Shown: positions 6,731 to 15,557, counted from the stretch's first letter. The stretch is DNA of 34,881 bases from Lentibacillus kapialis (GCF_014646635.1 NZ_BMNQ01000028.1:1-34881), one strand, 5' to 3'. The notes: generated by a model not told the origin, from the sequence alone. A program made the numbers and translations.

Positions 6731-8891
6731 CCCGTATCTCCTCCCATATAAATTCACTCGGTTCCAGCGTCATTCTGTGCACACTGCCACTTCCATCATA
6801 AACATCTGTTTCCTGACGACTGCTTGAATTATTCATGACGACATATTTTCCGATTTCCGGGTAAGCATGAACTTCACAGTGTATATTTGAAGCATGCCAT
6901 TTGTTAAACGCTTCTTCTTTACCGGCTGCATGAAACATGGCCCGCATTAACAAGCGGGTATTTTCGTGACTGTACGGCAGGCCTGCCATATAAACGCCAT
7001 TTCCTTTGCCAAAAGGTGCCGTGGACAAACGAATGCTGCCATCACTGTATTCGATAATATCCGTTTCATCACTGAGCGCATAGACATATTTGCTTCCTTC
7101 ACCGAAATCATATGTGGTCACGTCTTCAGTGATAAAATGATGATCTAAGGTTTCGGTAACATATTTATTAGTCGACAAACTGTAGCCCAGCTCTTTATCA
7201 ACACCGAGCACATTTGCCAATTGAAAATAACGTCCTTGATGATGGATAGCAGATGGTTCACCAATTCCAATAAATCCGCCGCCATGGTATACCCATTCCC
7301 TGATAGCAGATACGAGCCTTTCATCCTTCCACCTGATGCCGCCGGAAAAAGCGGTGCCTGCATCACCGGCATTAATGATAACGTCCACATCGTTCGGCAC
7401 ACCATATTCGATAACATCATCAAAACTGATAAACGTAACGTCAGCGGCTGCACCACTCAAGGCCTCAACAATGCCATAATAGGAGTACGTTTGTTTGTAT
7501 GACTTACCATGGGCAACAATATGCGTTTGCCATGTCCTGAGTTTCCCCCAAGCATTCAAAATGGCGACTTTGATACCGCTATATGGTTTCGTATCTTTGA
7601 TTTCACTGTAAATTTCACGGAATTCATCCGTCACTTTTTCGACATAATCGATAAACTGAGGAAATTTATACGGCAGGCTCGGATAACCGCCATAGCCTAT
7701 TCGGTCCAGCGGCTTGCGCATGAGCGCCCTTCTCGCAGTCAGCCAATTTTCATTTGCTTCGATGACCGGATCGTTTCCTTCATAAAAGGTATCAGGGAAG
7801 AAGTATGGTAAAAACCGGCCCTCCGTATAAGTAACATTCGGGATGTCTGAAATCAGACGGAGCGTTGTTCCATCACCAACACTTCCGACCACCGCATCCA
7901 TTCCCATTTCTTTAAAATACGTGCCATAGGGTTCGGTGCCTATCCAGTTATCTCCCAAAAACATCATCGCTTCCTTATCACTTTCATGTACGATATCGAC
8001 CAGTTTTTTTACTTCGCGGGCGACAAACTTCTGAATAAAATCAATATAGTCCAAATATGCTTTGGACGGAACACGGAATGCCGTATTGTAATAACCTTGG
8101 TCCACTATATCTTCAGGACGCAGCCGGTAGCCTTTTTCCTGTTCGAATGCTTTCAGGGCGGCAACTGATACACTGGCTCCATATCCAAACCAGTCCACAA
8201 ATTTTTCTTGGCCCAGATTGTTGAAAATCAAAGTGAAATGGTAGAAAAACGTGGTAAAACGAACCACATCGGTATCCGGATTTTCTTTCAGCCAATCTTG
8301 TAAATAGTCTTTGACAAACTGATTGGAGTGCGGCTGACGCGCGTCGAATGGAATATCATGCGGTTTGTCTCCCCAATCATTTGTGATGTGATTATACATT
8401 TGTGTCGGATCCCATTTCATATAAGCTAAAAAGGATACCGTATATTCGTGCCAAGGTGTTGCATCATGAACTAGCAGCCGATCATGATCTTGATTAAGCT
8501 CCCAATTAGACGATTCAATGATTTTACCTGTCGTCCGGTCGATTACCTCCCACCATTTTTTAGGATCATGCCGATAATCAGGCTCGATCTGTTCGGTGAA
8601 ATAACCTTGGAGAAAATCAACCTCCAGTTCGGTATCGACAGCTGTATGGTACGTGGACATGAGATAGAGCTGCTGCATTTCCTCCGGGTGCTGTTCAGCA
8701 AACGCATTACGACCGCGCGCTACGAAATAAGTTGTATAGATTTTGGCATTAAGTCGCTTCATCTCCTCTTCCATTGTTGTTCCATCACTGTCGCGCAGGG
8801 CATCAGCTCCCCAGCGTTCCATCAATTCCTTTGTTTCCTTTAAAAAGTTTTCCTCAATTGGCAGGGTTACCCTTCCTGTTGTCTTCTTCAT
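6720..8891 (-). CDS. gnpA: GH112 1,3-beta-galactosyl-N-acetylhexosamine phosphorylase
   Basis: Phosphorolyses Gal-beta-1,3-GalNAc (galacto-N-biose) or Gal-beta-1,3-GlcNAc to galactose-1-phosphate plus the N-acetylhexosamine, in the cytoplasm. About 723 residues, normal for GH112. An N-terminal TIM-barrel occupies about 1-440, with FLGDNWIGTEPYG; its Asp (about residue 314) aligns in position with the general acid Asp313 of the bifidobacterial enzyme. A Rossmann-like middle domain (about 440-650, GGGFIGIGEPSA) and a small C-terminal beta domain follow. ATG 8891 is my choice, but GTG at 8894 or 8900 is possible since the stop of the upstream permease is adjacent. It follows the ABC permeases directly, which suggests import of the intact disaccharide. 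Confidence 0.93.
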   Translation of the reverse strand: MKKTTGRVTLPIEENFLKETKELMERWGADALRDSDGTTMEEEMKRLNAKIYTTYFVARGRNAFAEQHPEEMQQLYLMSTYHTAVDTELEVDFLQGYFTEQIEPDYRHDPKKWWEVIDRTTGKIIESSNWELNQDHDRLLVHDATPWHEYTVSFLAYMKWDPTQMYNHITNDWGDKPHDIPFDARQPHSNQFVKDYLQDWLKENPDTDVVRFTTFFYHFTLIFNNLGQEKFVDWFGYGASVSVAALKAFEQEKGYRLRPEDIVDQGYYNTAFRVPSKAYLDYIDFIQKFVAREVKKLVDIVHESDKEAMMFLGDNWIGTEPYGTYFKEMGMDAVVGSVGDGTTLRLISDIPNVTYTEGRFLPYFFPDTFYEGNDPVIEANENWLTARRALMRKPLDRIGYGGYPSLPYKFPQFIDYVEKVTDEFREIYSEIKDTKPYSGIKVAILNAWGKLRTWQTHIVAHGKSYKQTYSYYGIVEALSGAAADVTFISFDDVIEYGVPNDVDVIINAGDAGTAFSGGIRWKDERLVSAIREWVYHGGGFIGIGEPSAIHHQGRYFQLANVLGVDKELGYSLSTNKYVTETLDHHFITEDVTTYDFGEGSKYVYALSDETDIIEYSDGSIRLSTAPFGKGNGVYMAGLPYSHENTRLLMRAMFHAAGKEEAFNKWHASNIHCEVHAYPEIGKYVVMNNSSSRQETDVYDGSGSVHRMTLEPSEFIWEEIRDEG

Positions 8892-8900
8892 CACGGTCAC

Positions 8901-9782
8901 CTATCCTTTCACTCCACCTACAGTCATTCCTTCAGTTAAACGTTTTTGGACAATCATATATAAGATTAAGGTTGGCAGCATAACAATCACCATCCCGGCA
9001 TACATCGGGCCGTAATTGACTGCTGCCCGTTCGGCCGCCATCAGGTTCAAAAGCCCGACCGGCAGGGTTTTGTTATCTCCGGGCATGATAGTGAGTGCCA
9101 AAATATATTCATTCCAGAACAATAAAAAGTTAAACAAAACAACAATGATAATGCTTGGCTTTGCCATCGGCAGCATAACTGAGAACATTGTCCGAAAGTA
9201 CCCGGCACCATCGATGTTGGCGGCTTCCTCAAAATCTGATGGCAATGTCTCGAAATAACTCGAAAGCAGAAAAATCGTAAACGGTAACGCCGTTGATGCG
9301 TAGATCAATGCAAGCATCACCCGGTTGTTTAAGAAAAAATCTTCACCCATCAATGCTCTTAATTGTGTATCCCAGCCAAGCAAAAGCAAGAAGATGGGGA
9401 CGGCGATATAACTGACATTAATAAACAGACCGGCTTTGACGAATACATTCAAAAGACCACTGGCAAAAAATCGAAACCGTGACAAAACATACGCTGCCGG
9501 CAATGCGACTACCAGCAGAAACAGAAGCGCAAGCGCCGTCACCATTACAGAGTTCAGTAGATACTGTCCCATATTTGCTTCGATAAAAGCTTCGACAAAG
9601 TTTTGGATATAAAAGCCGTCCGGCAGCGCCCAAGGATTACCATAGAATTCACTGTTTTCCTTGAGGGAAGCCATAAATACCCAGGCAACCGGGATAATAA
9701 TAGAAATGGCCAGTCCAATAAGCGCGACATATATAAATGATTTAAACAGTTTGTCAGTACTGATCCGTTTCGTTTTTTTCAT
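8901..9782 (-). CDS. Carbohydrate ABC transporter permease (MalG/UgpE type)
   Basis: Second inner-membrane subunit of a CUT1 sugar importer, 293 residues, with about six membrane helices. The EAA loop that contacts the ATPase is visible as FEEAANIDGAGYFRTMFSVM followed by LPMAKP. A cytoplasmic N-terminus precedes the first helix (about 14-35). ATG 9782 lies 13 bases after the partner permease, and the stop abuts the start of GH112. Together with the lipoprotein at 10803-12152 it would carry galacto-N-biose-like disaccharides. No ATPase gene is present in the operon. Confidence 0.92.
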   Translation of the reverse strand: MKKTKRISTDKLFKSFIYVALIGLAISIIIPVAWVFMASLKENSEFYGNPWALPDGFYIQNFVEAFIEANMGQYLLNSVMVTALALLFLLVVALPAAYVLSRFRFFASGLLNVFVKAGLFINVSYIAVPIFLLLLGWDTQLRALMGEDFFLNNRVMLALIYASTALPFTIFLLSSYFETLPSDFEEAANIDGAGYFRTMFSVMLPMAKPSIIIVVLFNFLLFWNEYILALTIMPGDNKTLPVGLLNLMAAERAAVNYGPMYAGMVIVMLPTLILYMIVQKRLTEGMTVGGVKG

Positions 9783-9795
9783 AAACTATTCCTCC

Positions 9796-10686
9796 CTAAT
9801 ACTCCAGCACATCTCGTTTGGTTATACGGCTGATAATGGCGGCCAGTAAAAACGAAAAGGTGAACACAACAACCCCGATAGCCATTCCATATCCGTAGGT
9901 CGAATTGCCATAAGCCTGTTTATACATATACGAGAGGAAAACTTCCGTTGTACCACCCGGGCCACCACCTGTCATCGCCTTAACCAGCAAAAAGCTAAGA
10001 TTAATCGTACTGATGATGTAAAACGCGAGCGTTGTGCGGATATTATTCCATATAAGCGGGAGTGTAATGGCAGTGAATTGTTTGATTTTCCCTGCACCTT
10101 CCAGTGAGGCAGCCTCATAAAAACTCGCCGGTACGCTGGCCATACTGGACATGTACATGACCATGTAGTACCCGATTGCCTGCCAGACTAGCGCTCCTGC
10201 GACACTGTAAATGACAATGTCGTGATTGCCCAGCCACATTTGTTCCCAGCTATCCAGACTTAAAAGACCGAAAATGCTGTTCAATAAACCGTCTTCGGGA
10301 TCATACACTGCGGAAAATATCCCGGCGATAACAACGATTGAGAGGATATTCGGTATGTAAAATACAATCCGGAACATATTGTTTCCCATAATATTCTCCC
10401 GCGTTAAAATCGCCGCAAAGAATACAGCAAAAAACAACGTGATAATAGCAACCAGAACAATCAGCAAAACAGAATTCTGAAATGACTGGATAAAGTCCGT
10501 GTCGTTCCATAAGATTTTAAAATTGTCGAATCCCACAAATTGCTTTGAACCGGAAAGACCTCCCCAACGATAGAGAGACATTCGGAATACTTCAATCGTC
10601 GGTACCACCATAAACACGGTAAATAGCAGAATTGCAGGTGATATACATATGAAAATGAATAAAGCCCTGGATTTCTTTTTGCTCAA
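9796..10686 (-). CDS. Carbohydrate ABC transporter permease (MalF/UgpA type)
   Basis: First permease of the CUT1 importer, about 296 residues and six helices, with the EAA motif FYEAASLEGAGKIKQFTAIT followed by LPL. TTG at 10686 is the preferred start: GGAGAGGTGA lies just upstream at good spacing, and the protein then begins with a short basic tail (SKKKSRALFIF) before helix 1, as usual for the family. The longer start at 10740 would lie inside a large stem-loop and has no ribosome site; GTG 10695 is an alternative. It pairs with the permease at 8901-9782. Confidence 0.9.
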   Translation of the reverse strand: MSKKKSRALFIFICISPAILLFTVFMVVPTIEVFRMSLYRWGGLSGSKQFVGFDNFKILWNDTDFIQSFQNSVLLIVLVAIITLFFAVFFAAILTRENIMGNNMFRIVFYIPNILSIVVIAGIFSAVYDPEDGLLNSIFGLLSLDSWEQMWLGNHDIVIYSVAGALVWQAIGYYMVMYMSSMASVPASFYEAASLEGAGKIKQFTAITLPLIWNNIRTTLAFYIISTINLSFLLVKAMTGGGPGGTTEVFLSYMYKQAYGNSTYGYGMAIGVVVFTFSFLLAAIISRITKRDVLEY

Positions 10687-10728
10687 CTCGCTCACCTCTC
10701 CAAGAAGTAAAAATCCGTCCGGCTGATA

Positions 10729-10788
10729 ATACCCTACCAAACAAAACGGCGAGCCAATTGGAGAGACCCGCTGTTTTGTTTCGGGTAT
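10729..10788 (-). terminator. Stem-loop after the binding-protein gene (attenuator or stabiliser)
   Basis: Between the lipoprotein gene and the first permease is a long interrupted inverted repeat: ATACCC/GGGTAT outside (10729-10734 and 10783-10788), then AAACAAAAC-GCG pairing with CGC-GTTTTGTTT inside. There is no long U-run, so partial termination or 3' protection of the binding-protein mRNA is likely. This would give more binding protein than permease, as in many ABC operons. Confidence 0.6.
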
Positions 10789-10802
10789 TTCTGAGCCTGT
10801 TT

Positions 10803-12152
10803 TTATTTCATTTCAGGTCTCAATTTGTCACTGACTTTCTGTAGTTCTTTTTGCCACTTACTGACTGACATTTCGCCACTTATAACATTATCAATATTGC
10901 CATACAGCGCCTCGCTTATATTTGCTCCAGGCACTGGATTAGTTGAGGCAAATGTGCCCATTGCCGGCAGCACACCTTCATCATAAATGCTATAGAACTT
11001 TTTCTTTTGCCCTTCCAGCTTATCTGTCATTCCCTTAATGGGCTGTACCGCTCCAGCTTCCAAGAAGGTATTGGCGGCTTCATCTGAGTACATATATGCG
11101 ATGAACTCTTTTGCTGCTTCTTTGTTTTCAGCCTGAGTCGGAATCCACATCTGCTCAAAGAAAGTGAAGGCGTACCGATCACCTTGACCGTCTTCAAACG
11201 CAGGCACAGCAGTCATGCCCCATTCAAAGCTGTCAGCTCGCGGTGCTTCTTCCATTTCGCCGACAACCCACGTGCCGTTTGGCATAAATAACGCCTCATT
11301 ATCCAGGATCAGTTGCTGGTTTTTAGTGAAGTCTTTTGGATTGGCATTAGCCACCGTATTAGGATGCGTATAGTTGCCCAGTTCTTTAATCGTATTCAAA
11401 ACGCGTTCTGCTTCCTTCGTTTCCCAGATGCCTTCTTCGTATGTCATAACTTTTTGGAAAAAGTCCGGTCCGCCGGAAGCAAAGAGCATCGAACTTGCCA
11501 GTGTATCGAAATAACCGGAGATTGGATAAGTGAACAACGAAACATCCGCATCGGAAGTCTTATCGCCAAGTTTCCACATCTCATTCCAGGTTTCAGGAAC
11601 ATCCCAGCCTTTTTCATCCATCAAGTTTGAATTGTAGAACAAACCGGATGGGCTGTAGAACATGGGAGCCATGTACATATCACCGTCACCGTATGGATTG
11701 GTTGCCAGTGTATCAGCAAACCCATCAAGCATTTTCTCTTTCACCGTAACGTCTTCCCCTGGAACTTGCATATCAAGTACATCCGAAATATTCTCCAGGC
11801 CATCTTCTTTAATCATCGTTTCAGTCAAGCCCTCTTCACGACCGGTCGCCAGCAGCAGGACATCCGGATAATCCCCCGCCTGCATGTTCGGTCTGATGAC
11901 CTCTTCAAGGTTTTTTTCAATCGTTAATTCTATCGTGACATTTTCATGTGAGGCTTCATAATCGTCAATGATGTTTTGCCACATCTCACTGCCATAAGCA
12001 GACTCCAGCGCGGCCAGCTTCAAGGTAACCTCGCCGTCACCCGAGGCTTTCGATTCTCCGCCGTCACCTTTTCCACTGTTGTCGCTGCAGGCCACAAGTC
12101 CTAGCGTTAACAGCACAATGAATCCGATGAACATTAATTGTTTCCACTTCAT
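10803..12152 (-). CDS. Extracellular sugar-binding lipoprotein of the ABC importer
   Basis: Family 1 solute-binding protein of 449 residues. A lipoprotein signal peptide (KQLMFIGFIVLLTLGLVAC, lipidated Cys22) is followed by a Ser/Gly/Asp-rich linker and the periplasmic-binding fold, with typical stretches such as YPDVLLLATG, SGLFYNSNLMDEKGW then DVPETWNEM, and FEQMWIPTQAENKEAAKEFI. It is membrane-anchored outside the cell and delivers a sugar to the two permeases downstream. ATG 12152 follows AAGGGGGAC. It heads the operon ending in GH112, ROK kinase and sulfatase, so galacto-N-biose or a sulfated form is the expected ligand (inference). Confidence 0.93.
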   Translation of the reverse strand: MKWKQLMFIGFIVLLTLGLVACSDNSGKGDGGESKASGDGEVTLKLAALESAYGSEMWQNIIDDYEASHENVTIELTIEKNLEEVIRPNMQAGDYPDVLLLATGREEGLTETMIKEDGLENISDVLDMQVPGEDVTVKEKMLDGFADTLATNPYGDGDMYMAPMFYSPSGLFYNSNLMDEKGWDVPETWNEMWKLGDKTSDADVSLFTYPISGYFDTLASSMLFASGGPDFFQKVMTYEEGIWETKEAERVLNTIKELGNYTHPNTVANANPKDFTKNQQLILDNEALFMPNGTWVVGEMEEAPRADSFEWGMTAVPAFEDGQGDRYAFTFFEQMWIPTQAENKEAAKEFIAYMYSDEAANTFLEAGAVQPIKGMTDKLEGQKKKFYSIYDEGVLPAMGTFASTNPVPGANISEALYGNIDNVISGEMSVSKWQKELQKVSDKLRPEMK

Positions 12153-12189
12153 ATGGGTTGTCCCCCTTAAGTTTATTGACTACAGGTAA

Positions 12190-12219
12190 ATTGTACATGG
12201 GCATGAAGCGCTTTCACAA
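12190..12219 (-). promoter_or_regulatory. Promoter of the importer/GH112/sulfatase operon with embedded cre box
   Basis: On the minus strand, TTGTGA (-35, 12219 down to 12214) and TACAAT (-10, 12195 down to 12190) are 18 bp apart. Inside the spacer, TGAAAGCGCTTCAT (12217 down to 12204) matches the cre consensus at 13 of 14 positions, so CcpA would block polymerase directly. Two AraC-type half-sites lie directly upstream. Confidence 0.72.
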
Positions 12220-12258
12220 TAGATATATTGTTCTTAATTTTAGGTATATTGCTTTCTT
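12220..12258. promoter_or_regulatory. Tandem AraC-type half-sites, 21 bp apart
   Basis: TAGATATATTGTTCTT (12220-12235) and TAGGTATATTGCTTTCTT (12241-12258) are direct repeats whose TATTG cores start at 12226 and 12247, exactly 21 bp (two helical turns) apart. They abut the -35 box of the importer operon, the usual place for an AraC-family activator. The same pair recurs upstream of the GH101 gene. The likely binder is the product of 12432-13280. Confidence 0.7.
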
Positions 12259-12357
12259 TAAAATAAAATCCGATCACAATCCATTTTTTTGGGATTGCTG
12301 AATTCCTGATTCGTGATATGGCGCATTTATGGCTATTTTCTCATTTATCTAGTCTTA

Positions 12358-12377
12358 TAGATATATTGCTTTTTTTA
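12358..12377 (+). promoter_or_regulatory. AraC-type half-site at the regulator's own promoter
   Basis: TAGATATATTGCTTTTTTTA is nearly identical to the other half-sites. It lies next to the poor -35 region of the araC-type gene, whose -10 is TATAAT (12400-12405). This suggests autoregulation, or a distant site shared with the divergent operon. Confidence 0.6.
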
Positions 12378-12399
12378 GCTCAGACCGATAAAATTATTG

Positions 12400-12405
12400 T
12401 ATAAT
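12400..12405 (+). promoter_or_regulatory. -10 box of the AraC-family regulator gene
   Basis: A perfect TATAAT, 26 bases before the start codon. No good -35 box exists at 17 bp (the hexamer is AGCTCA), consistent with a promoter that needs an activator. Confidence 0.55.
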
Positions 12406-12431
12406 CATTCCAGTTGACGGGAGAGGTGGCT

Positions 12432-13280
12432 ATGTCATACGAATTATATAAAATGAACGGTCGATTGGCGGAAAAGTTGCCGTTTAAACTGTTGTATGTA
12501 ACACATTCTGAATATGATAAAGGTTGGCACAGCACCTCACACACGCATCACTTCACGGAATTATTTTACATTGTAAAAGGTAAAGGCGCATTCGTCCTGC
12601 CTGAATATGATATGCCAGTAACAGAAAACGACCTTGTCATCATCAACCCGCATATCGAACATACAGAGCGTTCCAATGAGCAGGACTCACTGGAATATAT
12701 TGCTCTGGGGATAGAAGGGTTATCTTTTTGGCTCCCCAGCGACCAAGCGGAAACCGTTGGGCTGTACACATACCGCGGAGAACGAAGCGACATTCTCTTT
12801 TACCTGAACAAATTACTGGATGAAGCACAGCATAACGCGGATGAGTATGATGTCATTTGTCATAACATTATTGAGATTTTGATTATTAAATTATGGCGTG
12901 AACGGCAATTTACAATTGAAAAGACCAGCCCGAAGAAGACGCTGAACAAGACAACAGCGTTTGTTAAACACTATATTGACCAAAACTTTCGCCGTGATAT
13001 AACGCTTGACGTGCTTGCCAATGCAGGGCATATCAATAAATACTACTTGGCACATGCCTTTAAAAAGGAAATGGGCGTATCACCTATTGAATACTTGAAC
13101 CATATTCGCATCAAGGAAGCCAAAACGCTCCTCGAAACAACCGATTATTCAATTGCGGAGATTTCTGATATCAATGGTTTCTCTTCCCATTCGTTCTTTT
13201 CGCAAGCGTTCAAAAGGGAAACATCAACAGCTCCGACCACTTATCGGAAAAAAATGCGAAAAAAGAAGAAAGTTCAGTGA
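12432..13280 (+). CDS. AraC-family transcriptional regulator (cupin + double HTH)
   Basis: AraC/XylS regulator of 282 residues: an N-terminal cupin-like sensor (about 1-150, with HSTSHTHHFTELFYIVKGKG) and a C-terminal DNA-binding domain (about 180-280) with two HTH motifs (LDVLANAGHINKYYLAHAFK and EISDINGFSSHSFFSQAFKR). ATG 12432 follows GGGAGAGGTG; an upstream TTG (12414) has no ribosome site. It is divergent from the importer/GH112 operon, whose promoter carries 21-bp spaced direct repeats typical of AraC-type sites, and the same repeats precede GH101. It is therefore probably the activator of the whole O-glycan regulon, with the imported disaccharide or a product as inducer (inference). 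Confidence 0.9.
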   Translation: MSYELYKMNGRLAEKLPFKLLYVTHSEYDKGWHSTSHTHHFTELFYIVKGKGAFVLPEYDMPVTENDLVIINPHIEHTERSNEQDSLEYIALGIEGLSFWLPSDQAETVGLYTYRGERSDILFYLNKLLDEAQHNADEYDVICHNIIEILIIKLWRERQFTIEKTSPKKTLNKTTAFVKHYIDQNFRRDITLDVLANAGHINKYYLAHAFKKEMGVSPIEYLNHIRIKEAKTLLETTDYSIAEISDINGFSSHSFFSQAFKRETSTAPTTYRKKMRKKKKVQ

Positions 13281-13383
13281 TGCGTTTTGGAGTGGTGCCG
13301 GGTTTATTCCCTTCACACCAAAACAGCCGAACGGATAAGTCCAATCTGTGAGAAGGACTTTGAGAAGAAAGAGAAGGCTCCGT

Positions 13384-13522
13384 TCTCGCGCCCATATTTG
13401 CGATCTCGGGAACATGTTTCTGTTTTCGCGCCCATGTTTGCGCCCTCGGGAACATGTTTCCGGTCTCGCGCCCATGTTTGCGCTCTCGGGAACATATTCC
13501 GGGTTCGCGCCCATGTTTGCGA
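13384..13522. repeat. 40-bp tandem repeat, about 3.5 copies
   Basis: Head-to-tail units at 13384-13423, 13424-13463, 13464-13503 and a partial copy at 13504-13522. Each contains TCGCGCCCATGTTTGCG and CTCGGGAACATGTTTCC, the latter nearly palindromic. There are no spacers, so this is not CRISPR. It fills the gap between the convergent araC-type and FGE genes. One unit recurs at 22386-22443, so the family is dispersed in this genome. Confidence 0.9.
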
Positions 13523-13536
13523 TAGGATCACGCATA

Positions 13537-14487
13537 TTAAACATCCCTCACACATCGAAAGCCCAGATTTCCTGTCGAACTGTCCATTGTATTGGAGCTT
13601 CTTGCCGCAACCCGGTAACGGTTACAATAAGAATAATGACATAGATAAGATCCGCCGCGCATTGCTTTGGGTGTTTGCAATCCGACCTTAGGTGACAGAT
13701 TCATAGATTTATCAAACCAATCAGAACACCATTCCCACACGTTTCCAGCTGTATTGTATAGCCCATAGCCGTTTGGAGGGAAAGAATCAGCCGGCGCTGT
13801 TCCCAAATAACCGTCTTCCTTCGTGTTTGTCCTGGGAAAGTCACCTTGCCAGATATTACAGTAATGCTTCCCATTTGGGTGCAACACATCTCCCCAGGCA
13901 TACTTTTTCTGTTCAAGGCCGCCTCTTGCAGCAAATTCCCATTCTTTCTCCAACGGGAGTCGTTTGTCGGCCCATTTGCAAAAAGCCTTCGCATCATTCC
14001 ATGAGACATGGATGACCGGATGTTCCATGCGTGTTTTAATATCAGAGCCTTTCCCTTCAGGTTGATACCAATAAGCTTCCTCAACAGCGAACCACCATGG
14101 TGTCCCTGGCAGTTGCTGGGATTTTTTTAATTGTTTGTCAGATAAAAATTTATAAAACACAAAGGACCAGCCATATTTTTCGGCATCTGTTTCGTAGCCG
14201 GTCTCCTCGATAAATTGCTTGAATTCACGGTTAGTGACTGCTGTTTGATCAATATAAAAAGGTTTGACCGTTACGTTTTCAACAGGCCCTTCTTTATCTG
14301 CCGGAAATCCGTCCATGTCCTCTGTGCCCAGTAAAAACTCACCGCCGGGCAAATAAACCATTTTCTCTCCAAACGGCTTGCCATTTGCTTTCTCTATATT
14401 CGGGTTTTGAGCACTTTCCGGCACACCTTTTACGACGCTGCCCCTGCTAGCCGTACAGCAAGCCTTATGATATGGTTTCTCATTCAT
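13537..14487 (-). CDS. Formylglycine-generating enzyme (SUMF1/FGE family)
   Basis: Copper-dependent oxidase of 316 residues that converts the active-site cysteine of sulfatases (C-x-P-x-R) to formylglycine. The C-terminal signature MRGGSYLCHYSYCNRYRVAA holds both catalytic cysteines (Cys283 and Cys288, spaced five apart as in human Cys336/Cys341). Other family features are PGGEFLLGTED, HPVIHVSWNDAKAFCKWADK and NTAGNVWEWCSDW. ATG 14487 follows AAAGGGGAAAT; the longer start at 14547 is unsupported. A cysteine pair near the N-terminus (ACCTASRG) occurs in other bacterial homologues. There is no signal peptide, so it acts in the cytoplasm, matching the sulfatase at 4063-5520. Pairing the two is inferred from proximity. 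Confidence 0.93.
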   Translation of the reverse strand: MNEKPYHKACCTASRGSVVKGVPESAQNPNIEKANGKPFGEKMVYLPGGEFLLGTEDMDGFPADKEGPVENVTVKPFYIDQTAVTNREFKQFIEETGYETDAEKYGWSFVFYKFLSDKQLKKSQQLPGTPWWFAVEEAYWYQPEGKGSDIKTRMEHPVIHVSWNDAKAFCKWADKRLPLEKEWEFAARGGLEQKKYAWGDVLHPNGKHYCNIWQGDFPRTNTKEDGYLGTAPADSFPPNGYGLYNTAGNVWEWCSDWFDKSMNLSPKVGLQTPKAMRGGSYLCHYSYCNRYRVAARSSNTMDSSTGNLGFRCVRDV

Positions 14488-14561
14488 AGAAATTTCCCCT
14501 TTGATTTGAATTTTGAATGACTGATAATAAATATACACGTCATCCATATGCGCTTATCAAA

Positions 14562-15443
14562 CTATGGCAGCAAAAATGATTCAAAATCCATGACGATTTC
14601 CTTCTCATACCGCCTCTTTTTCTGAACCATCCAAAAATCCCGTATCAAATCAAAACCCTCAACGGGAATTTCACGCAGTACTTTGTATTGTAATTCTTTT
14701 TGAATAGTCAGTTTTGGCAGGATACTTGTACCGAGACCTGCTTCCACAGCACTTTTTATGGCTTGCATACTGCCAAGCTCCATGGCATTTTCCATTTTTT
14801 CCAGTACATGGTTTTTTTGTAATGATTCTTCTACAATCTGTCGTGTACCCGATTCCTTTTCTCGCCATATCATCTTCTCCTCCGGGATGTCACTTAACTG
14901 AATGCTGCCCCGTTTTCCCCATCGATGGTTGTAAGCAGTCACTAAGATTAATTCATCATCTGCAAACTTCTGCTTTTTATATGCCTCCTCCGAAACAACA
15001 CCTTCAACTAATGCAATGTCAATATCATTCTTTTCCAGCTTTGCGAGCATCAAGGGTGTGTTTCCGATTGATAAATTAAACTGAACTGAGGGGTAAAGCT
15101 TTTTAAACTGACCAATCAGACCAGGTAGCAAGTATTCGCCAATTGTCAAACTAGCCCCGACATGCAAGGCCATTTCCTGTTTCCCAAGGTGCTCTTGAAT
15201 TCGTTCATGCGTTTCTCTGTAAATGGCCAGGAATTCCTTCGCGTATGGATAGAGGAGTGCACCAGCTTCTGTTAACTGTAATGTTCCTTCCTCCCTATCG
15301 AACAAATTGGTTCCATAGCTGTCCTCCAGCTGGCGAATCTGTCTTGTAACCGCCGGCTGCGACACATAGCCAAGTCCGGCTGCTTTGGTAATGCTCCCTT
15401 CCTCGACCACCCGGCAAAACATCAGAAAGTTTTCAACATTCAC
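14562..15443 (-). CDS. LysR-family transcriptional regulator
   Basis: LysR-type regulator of 293 residues: an N-terminal winged HTH (about 1-60, FLMFCRVVEEGSITKAAGL then GYVSQPAVTRQIRQLE) and a C-terminal co-inducer domain with the ASLTIGEYLLPGL stretch typical of the CysL/CbbR/YeiE group. GTG 15443 is the natural start: GGGGAGG sits upstream, and the protein then begins NVENFLMF as family members do. A start at 15539 would add 32 unrelated residues. It is divergent from the TauE/SafE exporter and probably controls it, perhaps in response to a sulfur compound (inference). Confidence 0.88.
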   Translation of the reverse strand: MNVENFLMFCRVVEEGSITKAAGLGYVSQPAVTRQIRQLEDSYGTNLFDREEGTLQLTEAGALLYPYAKEFLAIYRETHERIQEHLGKQEMALHVGASLTIGEYLLPGLIGQFKKLYPSVQFNLSIGNTPLMLAKLEKNDIDIALVEGVVSEEAYKKQKFADDELILVTAYNHRWGKRGSIQLSDIPEEKMIWREKESGTRQIVEESLQKNHVLEKMENAMELGSMQAIKSAVEAGLGTSILPKLTIQKELQYKVLREIPVEGFDLIRDFWMVQKKRRYEKEIVMDFESFLLP

Positions 15444-15541
15444 TCCATACCACCTCCCCACTATAGCACCCGTGTTGTTTCTTTTAATTTCCTTACGTCT
15501 GCTTATCATTTTATCATAACAAAACGGGTGTTCATTCATTT

Positions 15542-15557
15542 TTATTATGGGGAATAA
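15542..15557. promoter_or_regulatory. Possible LysR box
   Basis: TTATT-ATGGGG-AATAA is a 5-6-5 inverted repeat in the divergent lysR/tauE gap, of the size and AT-richness seen in LysR T-N11-A boxes. It sits about 90 bases before the exporter's start codon. The match is short. Confidence 0.35.

Noticed and set aside
13384-13522. Possible CRISPR array
   Set aside because: Units are contiguous with no unique spacers, and no cas gene is present.
13210-13691. Overlapping ORFs on both strands with repeating residues such as GNMFxFSRPCLRP
   Set aside because: The repeats in the peptides come from the 40-bp DNA repeat, which is open in several frames; no ribosome sites and part overlaps the FGE gene.
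15444-15539. N-terminal extension of the LysR regulator
   Set aside because: The extra 32 residues do not resemble the family; GTG 15443 has the ribosome site and the typical N-terminus.
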